Assembly (NCBI RefSeq): GCF_026262505.1
Contig: NC_067207.1
Location: 29,790,082-29,854,081 of the forward strand
Direction: 5' to 3'
Origin: Trichomonas vaginalis G3
Taxonomy: Eukaryota; Parabasalia; Trichomonadida; Trichomonadidae
Length of the DNA stretch: 64,000 nt
Shown: positions 21,254-32,794 of the stretch, piece by piece
Position numbering within the stretch: the first letter of the stretch is position 1
Layout: each line of letters begins with the position of its first letter
Translations under genes and position numbers: made by a program
Notes under the pieces: generated by a model
Told to the model about the DNA's origin: nothing
The model's database searches: none
What the model saw: the letters and a program-made list of their open reading frames with translations, nothing else

Positions 21254-21640
21254 TAAAAAACTTTGAATCTGAAAAAAAAAGTGATATTAAGGCATATATC
21301 ATTCTTATGCTGTATACTCTTGATTTCATTTAACAAAGTAGATTTTGGGACATTAATTTTCAAAAATCTTACATATCTATGCTGGGTTTTGGCCTGGAAA
21401 AAGATGCACAGAGCACCTTTGGGATAAAAAGAAGTTCTTTACATTTAAAGTTCTCAAGACTGTCATGAGAAGTGTATCAGCTCTCTCCCATTTATCTAGC
21501 CCAAATTTGTTTCAATGATTAATGTTTATCCATTGAGTACTTTAATATTACAGTTGAACATACATATTACCTCATAAATGTCTGTATCAATTAAATAAAT
21601 TTCCCTTAATACTTCAATGTCTACCTATTCATACTGTAAT
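21254..21640. other. Upstream spacer of the ankyrin gene
   Basis: AT-rich, no gene or clear motif seen. Confidence 0.4.
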
Positions 21641-22880
21641 AAACAGAAATTCATCAAAAGTGACAGCTCTCAATTTTTTGACATTTGTAAATTCTAAATT
21701 GAATGAGAAAAATGAAATAATACTAAGCATAATACAATATTCTAGATTTAATTATAATTAGGAAAAAGTTAGTTTTGAGAGTACTTTTCATAGGCATATA
21801 GAATGAAATCTTCTGAAAAATAATATCACATAAACTCATATTATTTTCTAATATATAACTATTTTATATAAAAATCAAATTCAATGATCTTAAAAGCGAA
21901 GGATAAACTCAAAATTTACGAATATAATGAGTGGGAATATAATGCTTATCTATCATAAAACCATATGAAATATCAATTTTTGCTTTACGCCTAATTTTTG
22001 ACGACAATTAGCAAAAAATGTTAAATGTTAACACTCAGTCCATTTGAATATGAAAAATAAAATTGACTTTGATTAAATGTTTTTATTTATCATGCAATTC
22101 TTCTTGCGACCAAAGATTTGAATAAAAGTTCAAAAAATAAGATAGCTTAAAAAATAATATACGGTAGTGTTTACTAATAGATGAATAGTATATAAATTCT
22201 ATTAAAATGGATTTGATCCAAAAAATATAAAACCAAAATAATTGTTATGATTTAAATGAAGAAGTAATTTAAAACGATTTTATTTATGATCAAATTTTAT
22301 ATATTTTTTGGATCAAATCCATTTTAATAGAATTTATATACTATTCATCTATTAGTAAACACTACCGTATATTATTTTTTAAGCTATCTTATTTTTTGAA
22401 CTTTTATTCAAATCTTTGGTCGCAAGAAGAATTGCATGATAAATAAAAACATTTAATCAAAGTCAATTTTATTTTTCATATTCAAATGGACTGAGTGTTA
22501 ACATTTAACATTTTTTTGCTAATTGTCGTCAAAAATTAGGCGTAAAGCAAAAATTGATATTTCATATGGTTTTATGATAGATAAGCATTATATTCCCACT
22601 CATTATATTCGTAAATTTTGAGGTTTATCCTTCGCTTTTAAGATCATTGAATTTGATTTTTATATAAAATAGTTATATATTAGAAAATAATATGAGTTTA
22701 TGTGATATTATTTTTCAGAAGATTTTGTGTTCTTCTTCAAAATTTTATTTTTTTATTAAAAAGAATCTTTACAAAATATACATTTACTTTAATTAATATT
22801 TAAAAACGTGCTCTATCAAAAGTTCCAAAAATTCAATATTTTAGCTTTTCTGAGGTGTCACTTTTGATGAATTTCTGTTT
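21641..22880. mobile_element. Large palindromic element with 25-bp perfect terminal inverted repeats
   Basis: The ends begin AAACAGAAATTCATCAAAAG on the left and match the complement on the right over 25 bp (21641-21665 / 22856-22880), finishing in AAAAGTGACA. Inside, two arms of about 430 bp (21806-22232 and 22296-22725) are near-perfect inverted copies around a 60-bp centre; only small indels are visible. No target duplication is obvious. There is no coding frame. It is a foldback-type or internally duplicated non-autonomous DNA element that could form a very long hairpin if transcribed. Confidence 0.7.
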
Positions 22881-23010
22881 ACAACAATATATTGAATTAT
22901 GCATATAGATAGATAGAAAAGGAGTAATATTGACATTTATTTAATTTATATAATTGAGGGGGGTTATCCAGACATACCCTAATTAAATTACGTTTACTTC
23001 ATTTGTATAA

Positions 23011-24396
23011 ATGTCTCTCCGCAAAACCTCTAAGAAATCTTCCAAAACAGATCAATCATCAGTTAGGAGCAAAGACGAAGAGAGGATAATGGAGTATCAG
23101 AAAATGATTAACTCAATTAAATATGAAAATAGGATAAATATTGCCAAAATCGATAACATTAAACGAAATATATCCATTCAACAGACAGTTCTAGAGGAGA
23201 GACAAAAAATTATTGATACTCGAAAAGAAAAAATTCCGAAAACGTTTTTATTCAAAAAGAAACAAGAGCAAGTAAGGTTTCAAACAGCGCAAAGCGAATT
23301 TAAACGCATTACTGATGAAAATGATAAGATGAAAGAAGAGATTAAAAAGATATATAACGAAATTTCACAGCAAGTTCTTCCACCTTCACAGTATTCAAAT
23401 GTCGATATTAAAATTATGCAATCTTCAATAGATTTCTTCCAAAATTCTGTTGAAACAAAGAGAAAATTCGTTTTTCATGTTGAAGAAATTTTATCATTTA
23501 CAACTTATAAACTGAATAAACTGCGAGAAATGGAAAAGTTATATAAATCTACCATTGATTCACTCAAAGACACCAGTAAAACTCTAAATAAAAGAAAAAT
23601 TGAAGCTTATTCAAAAACAATTCAAGTTATCCCTGCTTTACAATCAATTGAATCAATTGTATTTGATTTGGAAGGTGATGTAGACTTGTTAGTTAAAAAA
23701 TACAACTCAACATCAATTGAACAATCACCTAGAAAAGCAATTGTTGAAATTCTTGTAAATCAAAATAAAGAAAGAAGAGAAATCCTTGTACATAGGAAGA
23801 AACTGTTAGATGAGCAGATAAAGTCATACAAATCTCCTCAAATCCAAAAGATATCTAAGTTCCAGCCTTCTCCAAAGAAGCCAATAATAAATTTGGAATC
23901 AAACTTTGACCAAATCAAAGAAAAAGTCCACAATAGGTTAGATGAACTTAAGAAGAATACAATAGCCATCGAAACTGAAACAGATGATCTTCAGGCGAAA
24001 TTTTTGGAAAATCGTAAAGAAATTGAACAAAAATTGCATAAAAAGTATGAAAAGATTAAAGATCTCAATGCTCAGATTAAGCAAAATAATGAGATGCTCA
24101 TTGATATTTCGTATTATCATGAAATGATTGAAGAATTAAAAGAAAACTTTAATGATCTCCAATCATATAAGAAGAAATTAGAAAATAAGTTAACAGTTCC
24201 TTCTATCACTTTAATTTCTCCTAGAAACCACACGAAACTCGGAAGAATTGCATCAAAACGCAGAATCATAGAAAATAATGAGAAAAGACTCTCAAGACTG
24301 CGGAAGTATGTTTACAACCTACAACAGGAAGTTAAAAGAAAAGAAGCTGAATTTGATGCAGCAAACAATGAATCTAAGGATTTAATCTCAATATGA
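23011..24396 (+). CDS. Coiled-coil protein
   Basis: A 461-residue protein starting MSLRKTSKKSSK, with long heptad-rich segments across most of its length, broken by short Pro-containing linkers near residues 128 and 280. It is rich in Lys, Glu, Ile and Asn, with no signal peptide, membrane segment or enzyme motif. The character is that of a structural or cytoskeletal (flagellar/centrosomal) rod, but no family is recognised. A TCATTTG stretch about 10 bases before the ATG fits the host initiator. Confidence 0.8.
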   Translation: MSLRKTSKKSSKTDQSSVRSKDEERIMEYQKMINSIKYENRINIAKIDNIKRNISIQQTVLEERQKIIDTRKEKIPKTFLFKKKQEQVRFQTAQSEFKRITDENDKMKEEIKKIYNEISQQVLPPSQYSNVDIKIMQSSIDFFQNSVETKRKFVFHVEEILSFTTYKLNKLREMEKLYKSTIDSLKDTSKTLNKRKIEAYSKTIQVIPALQSIESIVFDLEGDVDLLVKKYNSTSIEQSPRKAIVEILVNQNKERREILVHRKKLLDEQIKSYKSPQIQKISKFQPSPKKPIINLESNFDQIKEKVHNRLDELKKNTIAIETETDDLQAKFLENRKEIEQKLHKKYEKIKDLNAQIKQNNEMLIDISYYHEMIEELKENFNDLQSYKKKLENKLTVPSITLISPRNHTKLGRIASKRRIIENNEKRLSRLRKYVYNLQQEVKRKEAEFDAANNESKDLISI

Positions 24397-24663
24397 TCTT
24401 TTGATATCATTAGTATATTAGTTATATATAATTTTGTTTGTATTTAAACACTTGTTTGTGTATTAATCTACGTTATTTATGGATATTGGATTCGAAATTT
24501 CAAGTAAATTTCGATTGTTTTTAAATATTAAAGGTGAGTTTGCTTATTAAGATTAAATTAGTAATTTGGAAGCAAATTACAAAACTGTACGTTTATTGAT
24601 TAATTTTTCCAATAAAATTTTTTGATTTATGGGGTCCGACGAAAATTTTTAGGGGATAGTTCA

Positions 24664-26838
24664 ATGTTTTCTTTACTCTTTTCTTTACATTCATCAGAGA
24701 ATATTTTATTAAACAAATCGCAAACATACAGGCAGAATGTAACTCAGGGTTCTTCTCTAACGTTTGAAGTCCCAGAATGTCGTTTTATGTTTTATGTTTA
24801 CAATAACTCGGGTTGGAGTTGCGTTGTTTCAATACATGATTCGAATATCAAATTTGCTCCACCTAATCAGCAAGGTTACAATTCAGTTAATCCCCATCCC
24901 GCAGTAATAACTTTCAAATTTTATGATGATTTTGAGTTCGGACTGCAAATTATGATAAATGTGACGCTTAAAGAATATTCAATTGTTTCTACTCACACTT
25001 CTGATGATTGGATCTCTAGACTTGATCAAATTTACGTATGGCACCCTTTTCACGTTTTGGCAACAGATGATGACAACCAGAAGCATTACGAGATACATAG
25101 AGCTCACCAAGAGCCAGATTACTTCTTCGTTTCTATACTAAGTAACTTAGATTCCCATATAATTTCGAAAAATCTTGATACAAGAATGATTTCAACCTCT
25201 GGAGTAATTACGAAATTCCCTGTATGCTTAAGATTAAAGCGAGGATCAGCAGGACTTATTTCTATCCCTGTAAATCAAGGAATTTTATGCTTTTTAATTC
25301 AAAATCACAAATTTAAATTTTTAAAGGGAACAAATACACTTATACAAATCAAAGAAGGCGAGAAACTCGTTATTTACCATCCTTTGCACGAATTATGCAA
25401 AGCTTCAGTAAATTATCTTGTTATTCCGAAAGAAGTTAATTGTACGTCAATTCATTACAACAGACAAGACAAAAGAGTTGTATCTATTGCCGATTATACT
25501 GATCCTTGGAGTGTTTCTTCAGTATCTCAAAATGAAATTGGTTCGGTTTGCTTGTTTTACGCGGCCGATGAGCGCCAGAACGTCAGAATCGACTACAAAA
25601 CCAATGGTTCGGACTATTTTTACTATATCTCCCCTGAAGGAAAACAATTTCTTTCATCGTCGGAAGGAAGTGTCATCAAAACATCATCCATCTTCTTAAT
25701 TGAACCCAGAAAGGCATTACCTGAAACAACTCTCGCATACTTCATACTCAACGATGAGTCTTTGTCGCTAAAAGGTTCATCAACCATAATTCCATGCAAT
25801 AAGAACTGGTCGACCAACGAAGCGTTCTCTGCAATTAACAACCCAAGCGAAATTGTTGTCGATAGTTCGTTTATGAGTTTTTCATTTTCATCGACTTTGA
25901 AACTTTTCTTCATTTGTCCTCAGTCCCTCTTCAAACTATGGAACTCTACGCCAAGATTACCTTCCGAGCTGAAAGCGACTGTTTATTCGAGCCATAATGA
26001 ACTTATCAAAGTTTTACCACGAGATGACATAAGTTTCAAATTTGAAGAACAGCCAGGATATATATTAATTGAAGTTAAGACAACAGAGACCATTTACCAT
26101 TCATTTGTCCTTCAAAACAACACAAATTTCAATTCTCAGAAATTTAAGTGCAATGATTTCATTGTTACCTCTGAATTACAAAGCCACTACTCACTAGGAC
26201 ACAAATTACAGCACGCAAACGCCACTTTCCGCAAAGGATGGAATACTTGTATCTATTACAAGCGAATTGCAGCCCATCAGATCACTATTTCTAATCCATT
26301 TACGTCACAGATCAAAATCACGGCCTATAACAATGAAATGTCCGAGATAAACGTAAATGAAGATTTACCGCAAGGATCTACACTTCTCCACATCAAAGTT
26401 TTGAATCCTCCGCATGCAGGGTACATCAAAATCATTGATTCCTGTGTCTCCATGTGTAAAGCACTTCACCCGGCCACTCATTTCTTTAATTTGAATTCAG
26501 AAGCGAGCCAAGTCGATGTTTTGAGTCTTCCTGAGTTTGTTTCAACGATAAAGTCCAAGAAGAAGATTATTCTGTTTGTTTTCTTGTTCATCGCCCTGTT
26601 CCTCATGTTGTTTCTCGCCATCGCTTCGTGGATGATCCACTGCTACATCAATCACAGATTTGGAAGAAGGGATGAATTGAGACTTTTGAGCAGAAACACT
26701 TACGACTACGATGCAGACATAAGATACCCTGCTCCTGGATCTATTCCATTCCCTATAGCACCTGCAATGCAGATCGTACAACCTGCTGCATTCCAACCTG
26801 TTTATCCTGCTACTTATTACCTTCCTGTAACTTATTAA
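24664..26838 (+). CDS. Large type I surface membrane protein
   Basis: The first ATG gives 724 residues; an in-frame TTG 14 codons upstream is less likely, and the ATG is directly preceded by TCA. The start MFSLLFSLHSS is a short signal-peptide-like segment. It is followed by a long beta-rich extracellular region with several N-x-S/T sites and scattered Cys. A single strong membrane span lies around residues 634-661 (IILFVFLFIALFLMLFLAIA). The cytosolic tail of about 60 residues is basic, then rich in Pro/Tyr. The architecture suggests a surface or endomembrane receptor-like protein; the ectodomain family is not recognised. The DNA is somewhat less AT-rich than its surroundings, consistent with a conserved expressed gene. 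Confidence 0.78.
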   Translation: MFSLLFSLHSSENILLNKSQTYRQNVTQGSSLTFEVPECRFMFYVYNNSGWSCVVSIHDSNIKFAPPNQQGYNSVNPHPAVITFKFYDDFEFGLQIMINVTLKEYSIVSTHTSDDWISRLDQIYVWHPFHVLATDDDNQKHYEIHRAHQEPDYFFVSILSNLDSHIISKNLDTRMISTSGVITKFPVCLRLKRGSAGLISIPVNQGILCFLIQNHKFKFLKGTNTLIQIKEGEKLVIYHPLHELCKASVNYLVIPKEVNCTSIHYNRQDKRVVSIADYTDPWSVSSVSQNEIGSVCLFYAADERQNVRIDYKTNGSDYFYYISPEGKQFLSSSEGSVIKTSSIFLIEPRKALPETTLAYFILNDESLSLKGSSTIIPCNKNWSTNEAFSAINNPSEIVVDSSFMSFSFSSTLKLFFICPQSLFKLWNSTPRLPSELKATVYSSHNELIKVLPRDDISFKFEEQPGYILIEVKTTETIYHSFVLQNNTNFNSQKFKCNDFIVTSELQSHYSLGHKLQHANATFRKGWNTCIYYKRIAAHQITISNPFTSQIKITAYNNEMSEINVNEDLPQGSTLLHIKVLNPPHAGYIKIIDSCVSMCKALHPATHFFNLNSEASQVDVLSLPEFVSTIKSKKKIILFVFLFIALFLMLFLAIASWMIHCYINHRFGRRDELRLLSRNTYDYDADIRYPAPGSIPFPIAPAMQIVQPAAFQPVYPATYYLPVTY

Positions 26839-27360
26839 AATAACTGTTTGTTTTTTTATTTAAACTTGATTTATCATTACTTTTTTTGTTATTTACTTAT
26901 AAAACATCTCAAACTTTTGAATCACGAAATGTAATATTCATTAGTATCATCACAGATAATTGCAATTCCCTTAAAACTTCGAAATTAGGACTCCCAAAAT
27001 AAAACTCTTGCGATTATTACGAATCATATAATTGATATGCACACTATATCTATAATATAGTCAAAGTATCTAGCTCTGCGGTTCTTAAAATTCTGAGTTG
27101 TGCATGTATTAAACATTTAACAGCCATTTTGAGAAACACTTTATTTAGATAAAGAGCTAAGTTAGATTCATTAAATATTGAATTCACCCTATATTCATGT
27201 ATATTCAATTGTCAAAATTTTTAAATATTCATATTCATATTTTTATCCATTGTAAGCATTAGACTTGTACTTGTGTTTCCAAACAATAAATATCTTTTAA
27301 ATTATACTTTTTAACATACAAAACAAAATAATATCTTAAAAACCTTCCAAAAAAGAAAGT
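26839..27360. other. Convergent intergenic region
   Basis: AT-rich; a TGTTTGTTTTTTT stretch follows the upstream gene's stop. Nothing else seen. Confidence 0.4.
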
Positions 27361-28299
27361 TTAATGTCCGGAACCTCTTCTAAATCTTTTTGATATAACA
27401 ATAGGCTGTAGTTGTTTCAGTGAGCTGTGAACTAACTGTTTCATTATTGGAACTGAGCGTTGAGGGGTAATTCTTGGTCTTGGAATAAGTGGAATAGATG
27501 AAGAAGATGTATTAAGGCACTCTAAGAGTTGGTCGGCTGTATATCTTGTAGCTGTATTGATATCAAGAGAGTGTAAAATTAGATTTTTTATTTCATTAGG
27601 GCAATGTCTTGGCATTGAAAATGCGCCTGTACAAATGGAAGATATTACTTCTTTAACATTATTTCCCGTGAAAGGAAGCCTTCCAAAAGCCAATGAATAT
27701 AAAGTTACCCCAAATGACCAAATATCGGACTGGAATTCTGAGTAAGGAAGTTTCTTGAACTGTTCTGGAGCCATAAAAGCTATTGTTCCTCCAAAAATGC
27801 AAGATTTTTCATCATTAATATGAAACGATTGCGCAATTCCAAAATCTGCTAATTTGATTCGACCATATTTATCTAGGAATATATTTGATGGTTTAATATC
27901 ATGGTGAGCTACGTTGTTCTTATGCATATATGATAGTGCACCTAAAATTTGCCTTGCATAGTTAACCAAAATTGCTGGATCTAATGGGCGTGGTATAGAT
28001 ACTTTCTCCTGTAGGCTTCCGTTATGACAATATTCAAGAACAAGAACAAAATCATCACCTTCTTCAAATGCATCAAAAACACCGATAATATTTGGATGGA
28101 TGAAATTCGAAAGAATATCTAGCTCCTGTTTGTAGACTTCTTTAAATTTTTCTTTGACATCTTGGTCGCCAACATGAATAACTTTACAAACAAAGTCAGT
28201 TTGATACTTTGTGCTCCAGCACAGATAGCATCGAGAGTACTTTCCTGAACCAATTTCCGATATCAACTCATACCCATGATTAGCTAAATTCGATTCCAT
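27361..28299 (-). CDS. Protein kinase with HHD catalytic loop
   Basis: A 312-residue serine/threonine kinase consisting of the kinase domain plus a short basic tail. Visible landmarks are the glycine loop IGSGKYSRCY (residues 16-25), the ATP lysine in VCK (K39), the catalytic loop AHHDIKPSN (Asp134), DFG at 152-154 and FMAPEQF closing the activation segment. The catalytic Arg of HRD is His, so it is a non-RD kinase that probably does not depend on activation-loop phosphorylation in the usual way. CAMK/AMPK-like by overall pattern. TCAAACA lies directly before the ATG, an initiator-like sequence. Confidence 0.88.
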   Translation of the reverse strand: MESNLANHGYELISEIGSGKYSRCYLCWSTKYQTDFVCKVIHVGDQDVKEKFKEVYKQELDILSNFIHPNIIGVFDAFEEGDDFVLVLEYCHNGSLQEKVSIPRPLDPAILVNYARQILGALSYMHKNNVAHHDIKPSNIFLDKYGRIKLADFGIAQSFHINDEKSCIFGGTIAFMAPEQFKKLPYSEFQSDIWSFGVTLYSLAFGRLPFTGNNVKEVISSICTGAFSMPRHCPNEIKNLILHSLDINTATRYTADQLLECLNTSSSSIPLIPRPRITPQRSVPIMKQLVHSSLKQLQPIVISKRFRRGSGH

Positions 28300-31200
28300 T
28301 GTTTGACAATTAAAATTCTTTTAATTCAAATTCTCTTTTTCAATGCTTTGCAAATATACTTTTTGAAAAGACTCGAATAATAATTAAAATAACTGTCTTG
28401 AATCCATAATAAAACATAAAAAAAACAATTCTTTCAATAAATTATTGTGAGCAATTATGAAATTTTTTCTAAAAGGTGTAAATTCGAGTTTATCAGAAAT
28501 TTACTTGAAATGAAATATCAGCATTTTACTTGTAATCGTGCATTAGGTATTATAAAATATGCAAATTATAGCAACGACAATGTTAGAAAAGAAAAGGTAC
28601 ATTCACTATTTTTGACAAAATTTTAAATTTTCATGGGGTTGTAAATCTTATAATAACTAGATGAATAAGGAATGAATCCCAGTATAATGTGCATCATTAT
28701 ATTAAACACTATATGTAAGGCTAATGATTCTATTAACACTTATGAAGATCTATAGTATTTGAGCAGATAAATTTGATAATTTCCAAAACTCTTATATTTC
28801 AAAATTAAAGTGTGCGAATGCATTTAAATGAGAGCAAAAAGAGATTGATGCTGTTAAAACTAGGTGTTAATTTGCAATTATTTCGCATCACAAGAACTAC
28901 CCAGTAAATTCGGCTATCTTTCTTTGCAATTATTCTCCATTATACATATAATATAATGGTTAGGGTTTGAAGAAAAGTTACTAGAGAATTATTGACTTTT
29001 GAAATAATGCAGAATTTTACTTGAAGAAATCATTAATTTATGAGTTCCAAATTGCTAAGCATGACGAAGGATCATTAAATTTGCTACAATTAAATACATT
29101 TATTGCAGAATTAGGATTTTTGAAATTAAAAGTTTGAAATATTGCCTTTTTGAATAAAAATTTAAATTTTATTATATAATCATGATAATATCTTATAGAA
29201 ATTAAAAGAAAATATTTTAAACCATTCAAATATTTTGAATGTCTTATCAATTTAAAATATTAAAAGATAGCTTGATTATCATCATTAGTTGTTATCAAAG
29301 TTTTCTTCTTTTGACGAACAACAGTAAATGATTTGTTAATTACTTGTCTTCCTTTTTCGCAGCAAAATCGAAAGTTATGATGATAATCTTGCTCTCAATT
29401 TTGAAACTCTCTGATTTACAAGTAAGCATTCCTTTGGAAAAGCAGTCCTATTCTGTTTTCAAGATATTTTAAAGCCTACATTTCATACAATGTGCAGATC
29501 TATTCGAAATTGCAAGAACTCTCAAGAAAAATGCAGCAGCAAAGAAGATTCCGTAGTTTCTAGCATCAAAAATTTACAACCTTAATACAACAGTTAAAGA
29601 GAAGCTCGAAAAGAAAATATTTAACCATAAAGCTGGAAACCATTCGATATCTACTATTGGATCTAATAAAAAGTTAATTATAACATATTTAACATGCTAT
29701 TTGTTGACTTTGTTCCATTATATTACCATATATATCTTTTTGAAATCTAAAATATTTTTACGATTTTAACCATGTGTTGTTGAAACCATATATCAATCTT
29801 AGCTAAAGTATAGTTTATGAGTCTGTCACCATCTAACGTATGAATTTTCAAAATGTCAAATATGTTCATTTTTTCTGTAGATTCAGCCATAATTTCACGT
29901 TGTTATACTATTCAACTATTATTTAATATTTTTATCGATTTAAATATATGATGAGATGCTTAGTTCTCCTGGAAATCGATTTTTAATCGCAATTTTAACT
30001 TTCCAAAAAAAAATTCAAAAATAAAAATCCCTCTCAATTTTCTAAGTTTTATAACTCGCCAAATCTCTAGCCAAATTTTTTTTGGCCCGTATAAATATTG
30101 TTAGGCACTATATAGGGATTCTATTTATCCTATTTTCATCCCATTTTACTGTTATCGCCTAGTGAATGTACCTTTAGAAAAGAGAGTTTTCTCCCACTTA
30201 TTGTTTATCAAATTTTTATAAAGTTTACAAAAAGTGTTGATTTCAGATAATATTGCCTTTCCAATTAACGTGTGCTAATGTGGAAACCTTGTAGAATAAT
30301 TCTTCCAACATAAATCTAATAAAGGCTAATTTGTTCGGCAGATTGACGATAAATTTCGCGACTCGTAAAAATTGAAACAAAAAAAAGAGTTATTAATAAC
30401 AGTGACATTGCTTGAATCTCATTCATTTTGAACATCTGTTTTCTAAGCAACAATGCGGAAAACGCATTCACTTTAGAGTCTAACACACAGATTTTCGAAT
30501 CTATTCTTCGAAAAAGGACATAAATTGGTCATTATAAGTATGTTTCGCTTATATTAAAAATGTGTTTGCATCGCCTAAATCATTGAGATAAATAAGAGGA
30601 TTGCAATACTTGAGAAAATACTATGTTTTATCAAGAAAAAAATGATTGGTTCTAGTAATTGAGTTCTTACAATGTGAGGTTTTCAATAAATGGCTGTCAA
30701 ATCACATATTTTGTGGAAAGCTTTATCAAATGATCTCGTATCTCATAAAATATAAACTCTTGGAAAGTTTTTTGGCCATTATGTAATAATTGATATAACT
30801 GAAGACTGATACAATAAAAATTTTTGTTTTTTCTTTTCATATTTATAATAATATTAAGCTTACAAAAAAAGATATACCTTTGGTTTTTCATTAATGTCAA
30901 TAAGTTACTGTAATTTGCGAATAAGCGGAAACTTTATTAATAAAATTAACCAGGAATCTTTATATATCTAAACGTAAAAGCGAATCAATAGGAAATGGGA
31001 AAATTTTCAAAAGTTGTTCGAGGAAAAAAGGATCAATAATACTTCCGTGATCATTGAATTTTTCATAAAATTTTAAGATGGAGTTCGGAAAGAATATTAA
31101 ACATAAATAAAATGTAAACTAACGTTTTTGAATTTTTCATTACTAGTAATTAGTCACTTGATAACTTGAAATAATTTCCGATTGATATATAAAAAATGTC

Positions 31201-31561
31201 AATTGAAAATGAATTTTAATTAAAATGTTATATTTTCTAAAACTTAGATTGATAATAACCTGTTGAATAATTTGTTGTATTCCAAAATAAAATAATGGCC
31301 AAAATTACTCTTAATCCTCACTTCACAAAATTAATGCAATGATGTTAAATCTTTGAAACAATGATGAAAATTTCTTACTCGAAATTTCAATATGAAATGT
31401 GAAAAATTTGTGAAAGATTTGATCTGATAGTACATTACAAATCATATATAAAATTCCAAATTTGGGAGCCAAAAAATAATGTGAAGTTTTGAGAACTTTG
31501 AATGATCCGTTATGGATGGTTTTTGTTTTGAATACTTCTCAATTGAAAAATTAAATAAACA
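28300..31561. other. Long intergenic region with a possible decayed coding stretch
   Basis: There are no intact genes in about 3.2 kb. Around 29497-29680 on the plus strand one frame reads like former protein (ADLFEIARTLKKN, then after a stop LASKIYNLNTTVKEKLEKK), suggesting a decayed host gene of unknown family. A sequence close to the trichomonad intron 3' end (CTAACACACAG, near 30480) has no partnering GTATGT upstream. The rest is featureless AT-rich DNA. Confidence 0.3.
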
Positions 31562-32719
31562 ATGTTGTATTATATTAATTGCTTCGATTTAGTCTATTTA
31601 AATTTTCTCGATTTCAATACTATTCAAAAAATAATTATTTCGAATTTTCACCATACACTGACTTATATTTTAAGTTTAATATACTCCAAAATAAAAAAGA
31701 AAAGCTTTAAAACTCAAATTTTTAATCAAATTTCTCCTAATAAATTACATGTCCTTTTAATAATGAATACGATCTATAAAACATCGAATAATTATAAGGT
31801 TTATCAAAAAAATAATTTCGATATGGTCTCTCAAAAGTTATTTATCAGCATGGATGAGCTTGAAAAAGAACTGTTTGCAAATGAGGAAATTGAAATCAAG
31901 GAACAATTATTCGCTGATAAGTACACTAAAACATATGTAGTAGAATGGAAAAAATGCGACGACCTCTACATTCTCAAAAAAATTAAACTCAACATTTCGC
32001 AACAACTCCGAATTGATTCCTTAAAAGCTTTATATCATCCAAATGTAATACATATTTACAGATCATGGGTCATTAAAAAGCATGTGTATTACCTAATTGA
32101 CTATTGTAAGAAGTCTATGGGAACATTAGTTTCAGAAACTGGTCCATTAGACCCAAAGATGTTTACCATATACTCATTCAATATGCTACAAGCCTTAAAG
32201 TTTTGTCACGAAAAAGACGTGAAAAATCTCCGATTAACCCCTTATCGATTTTTCTTAGATAAATATAATAGAATTAGGATGTGCATGTTTTGCCTTGCAG
32301 TACAGTCTAATGCTTACACATCTTCTTTTTCAATTTATCCAATAGAAACTACAGATATTGTGACTTTAGGACTTATATTTTATTTTATGGTTACAGGAAA
32401 GATACCTGCAGGCTTTAGTTTTGATAGCGTAGAAAATGTGTTTCAAGATCCATCAATCATAGAAAATATTACTTATCCAGCAGACATGCCAAGCGATATT
32501 AAGGACTTGATAATGAAATGTTTTGACTTATCAAAAGATAACTCAGTTACGGATTTGTTACAGAATCCAATTTATAAAGCAGTTCCTGCTTTGGAGCGAA
32601 ACAAAGTTAGAACGCCAAATTCACCACACATATGCCAGTTCAAGCGATTTAGTGATGTTCCTCAGCCAGTGCCTGTTGTATTAAATTATCGCCAGTTTCA
32701 GCGCCGTTCCTTAAATTAG
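31562..32719 (+). CDS. Pseudokinase of the host kinase family
   Basis: The frame is 385 codons, but the first 67 look like translated AT-rich spacer. The real start is probably the ATG at 31763 or 31850. The rest aligns with the two active kinases of this window. Key positions are lost: the glycine loop is absent (FADKYTKTY), the HRDIKPSN loop reads KNLRLTPYR, and DFG reads MFC. The structural FLDKYNRIRM framework, the ATP-lysine region (LKKIKL) and the C-lobe helices remain. It should fold like a kinase but not transfer phosphate, so a scaffold or regulatory role is inferred. The frame is open throughout, which argues for retained function rather than decay. A Polinton lies 75 bp beyond its stop. 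Confidence 0.72.
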   Translation: MLYYINCFDLVYLNFLDFNTIQKIIISNFHHTLTYILSLIYSKIKKKSFKTQIFNQISPNKLHVLLIMNTIYKTSNNYKVYQKNNFDMVSQKLFISMDELEKELFANEEIEIKEQLFADKYTKTYVVEWKKCDDLYILKKIKLNISQQLRIDSLKALYHPNVIHIYRSWVIKKHVYYLIDYCKKSMGTLVSETGPLDPKMFTIYSFNMLQALKFCHEKDVKNLRLTPYRFFLDKYNRIRMCMFCLAVQSNAYTSSFSIYPIETTDIVTLGLIFYFMVTGKIPAGFSFDSVENVFQDPSIIENITYPADMPSDIKDLIMKCFDLSKDNSVTDLLQNPIYKAVPALERNKVRTPNSPHICQFKRFSDVPQPVPVVLNYRQFQRRSLN

Positions 32720-32794
32720 ATTTGTTTGTAGTAATAAAGTATTGTCTATGTCTATAGTTAAGAAATATCTTAGCGATACTATTTTGTTATCGAA

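Noticed and set aside
29038-29250. 70-codon minus-strand frame in the long intergenic region
   Set aside because: Composition is that of translated AT-rich spacer (Phe, Ile, Tyr, Lys, Asn), without start context.
30478-30492. CTAACACACAG, close to the trichomonad intron 3' end
   Set aside because: No GTATGT 5' site lies at a suitable distance and no coding sequence flanks it.
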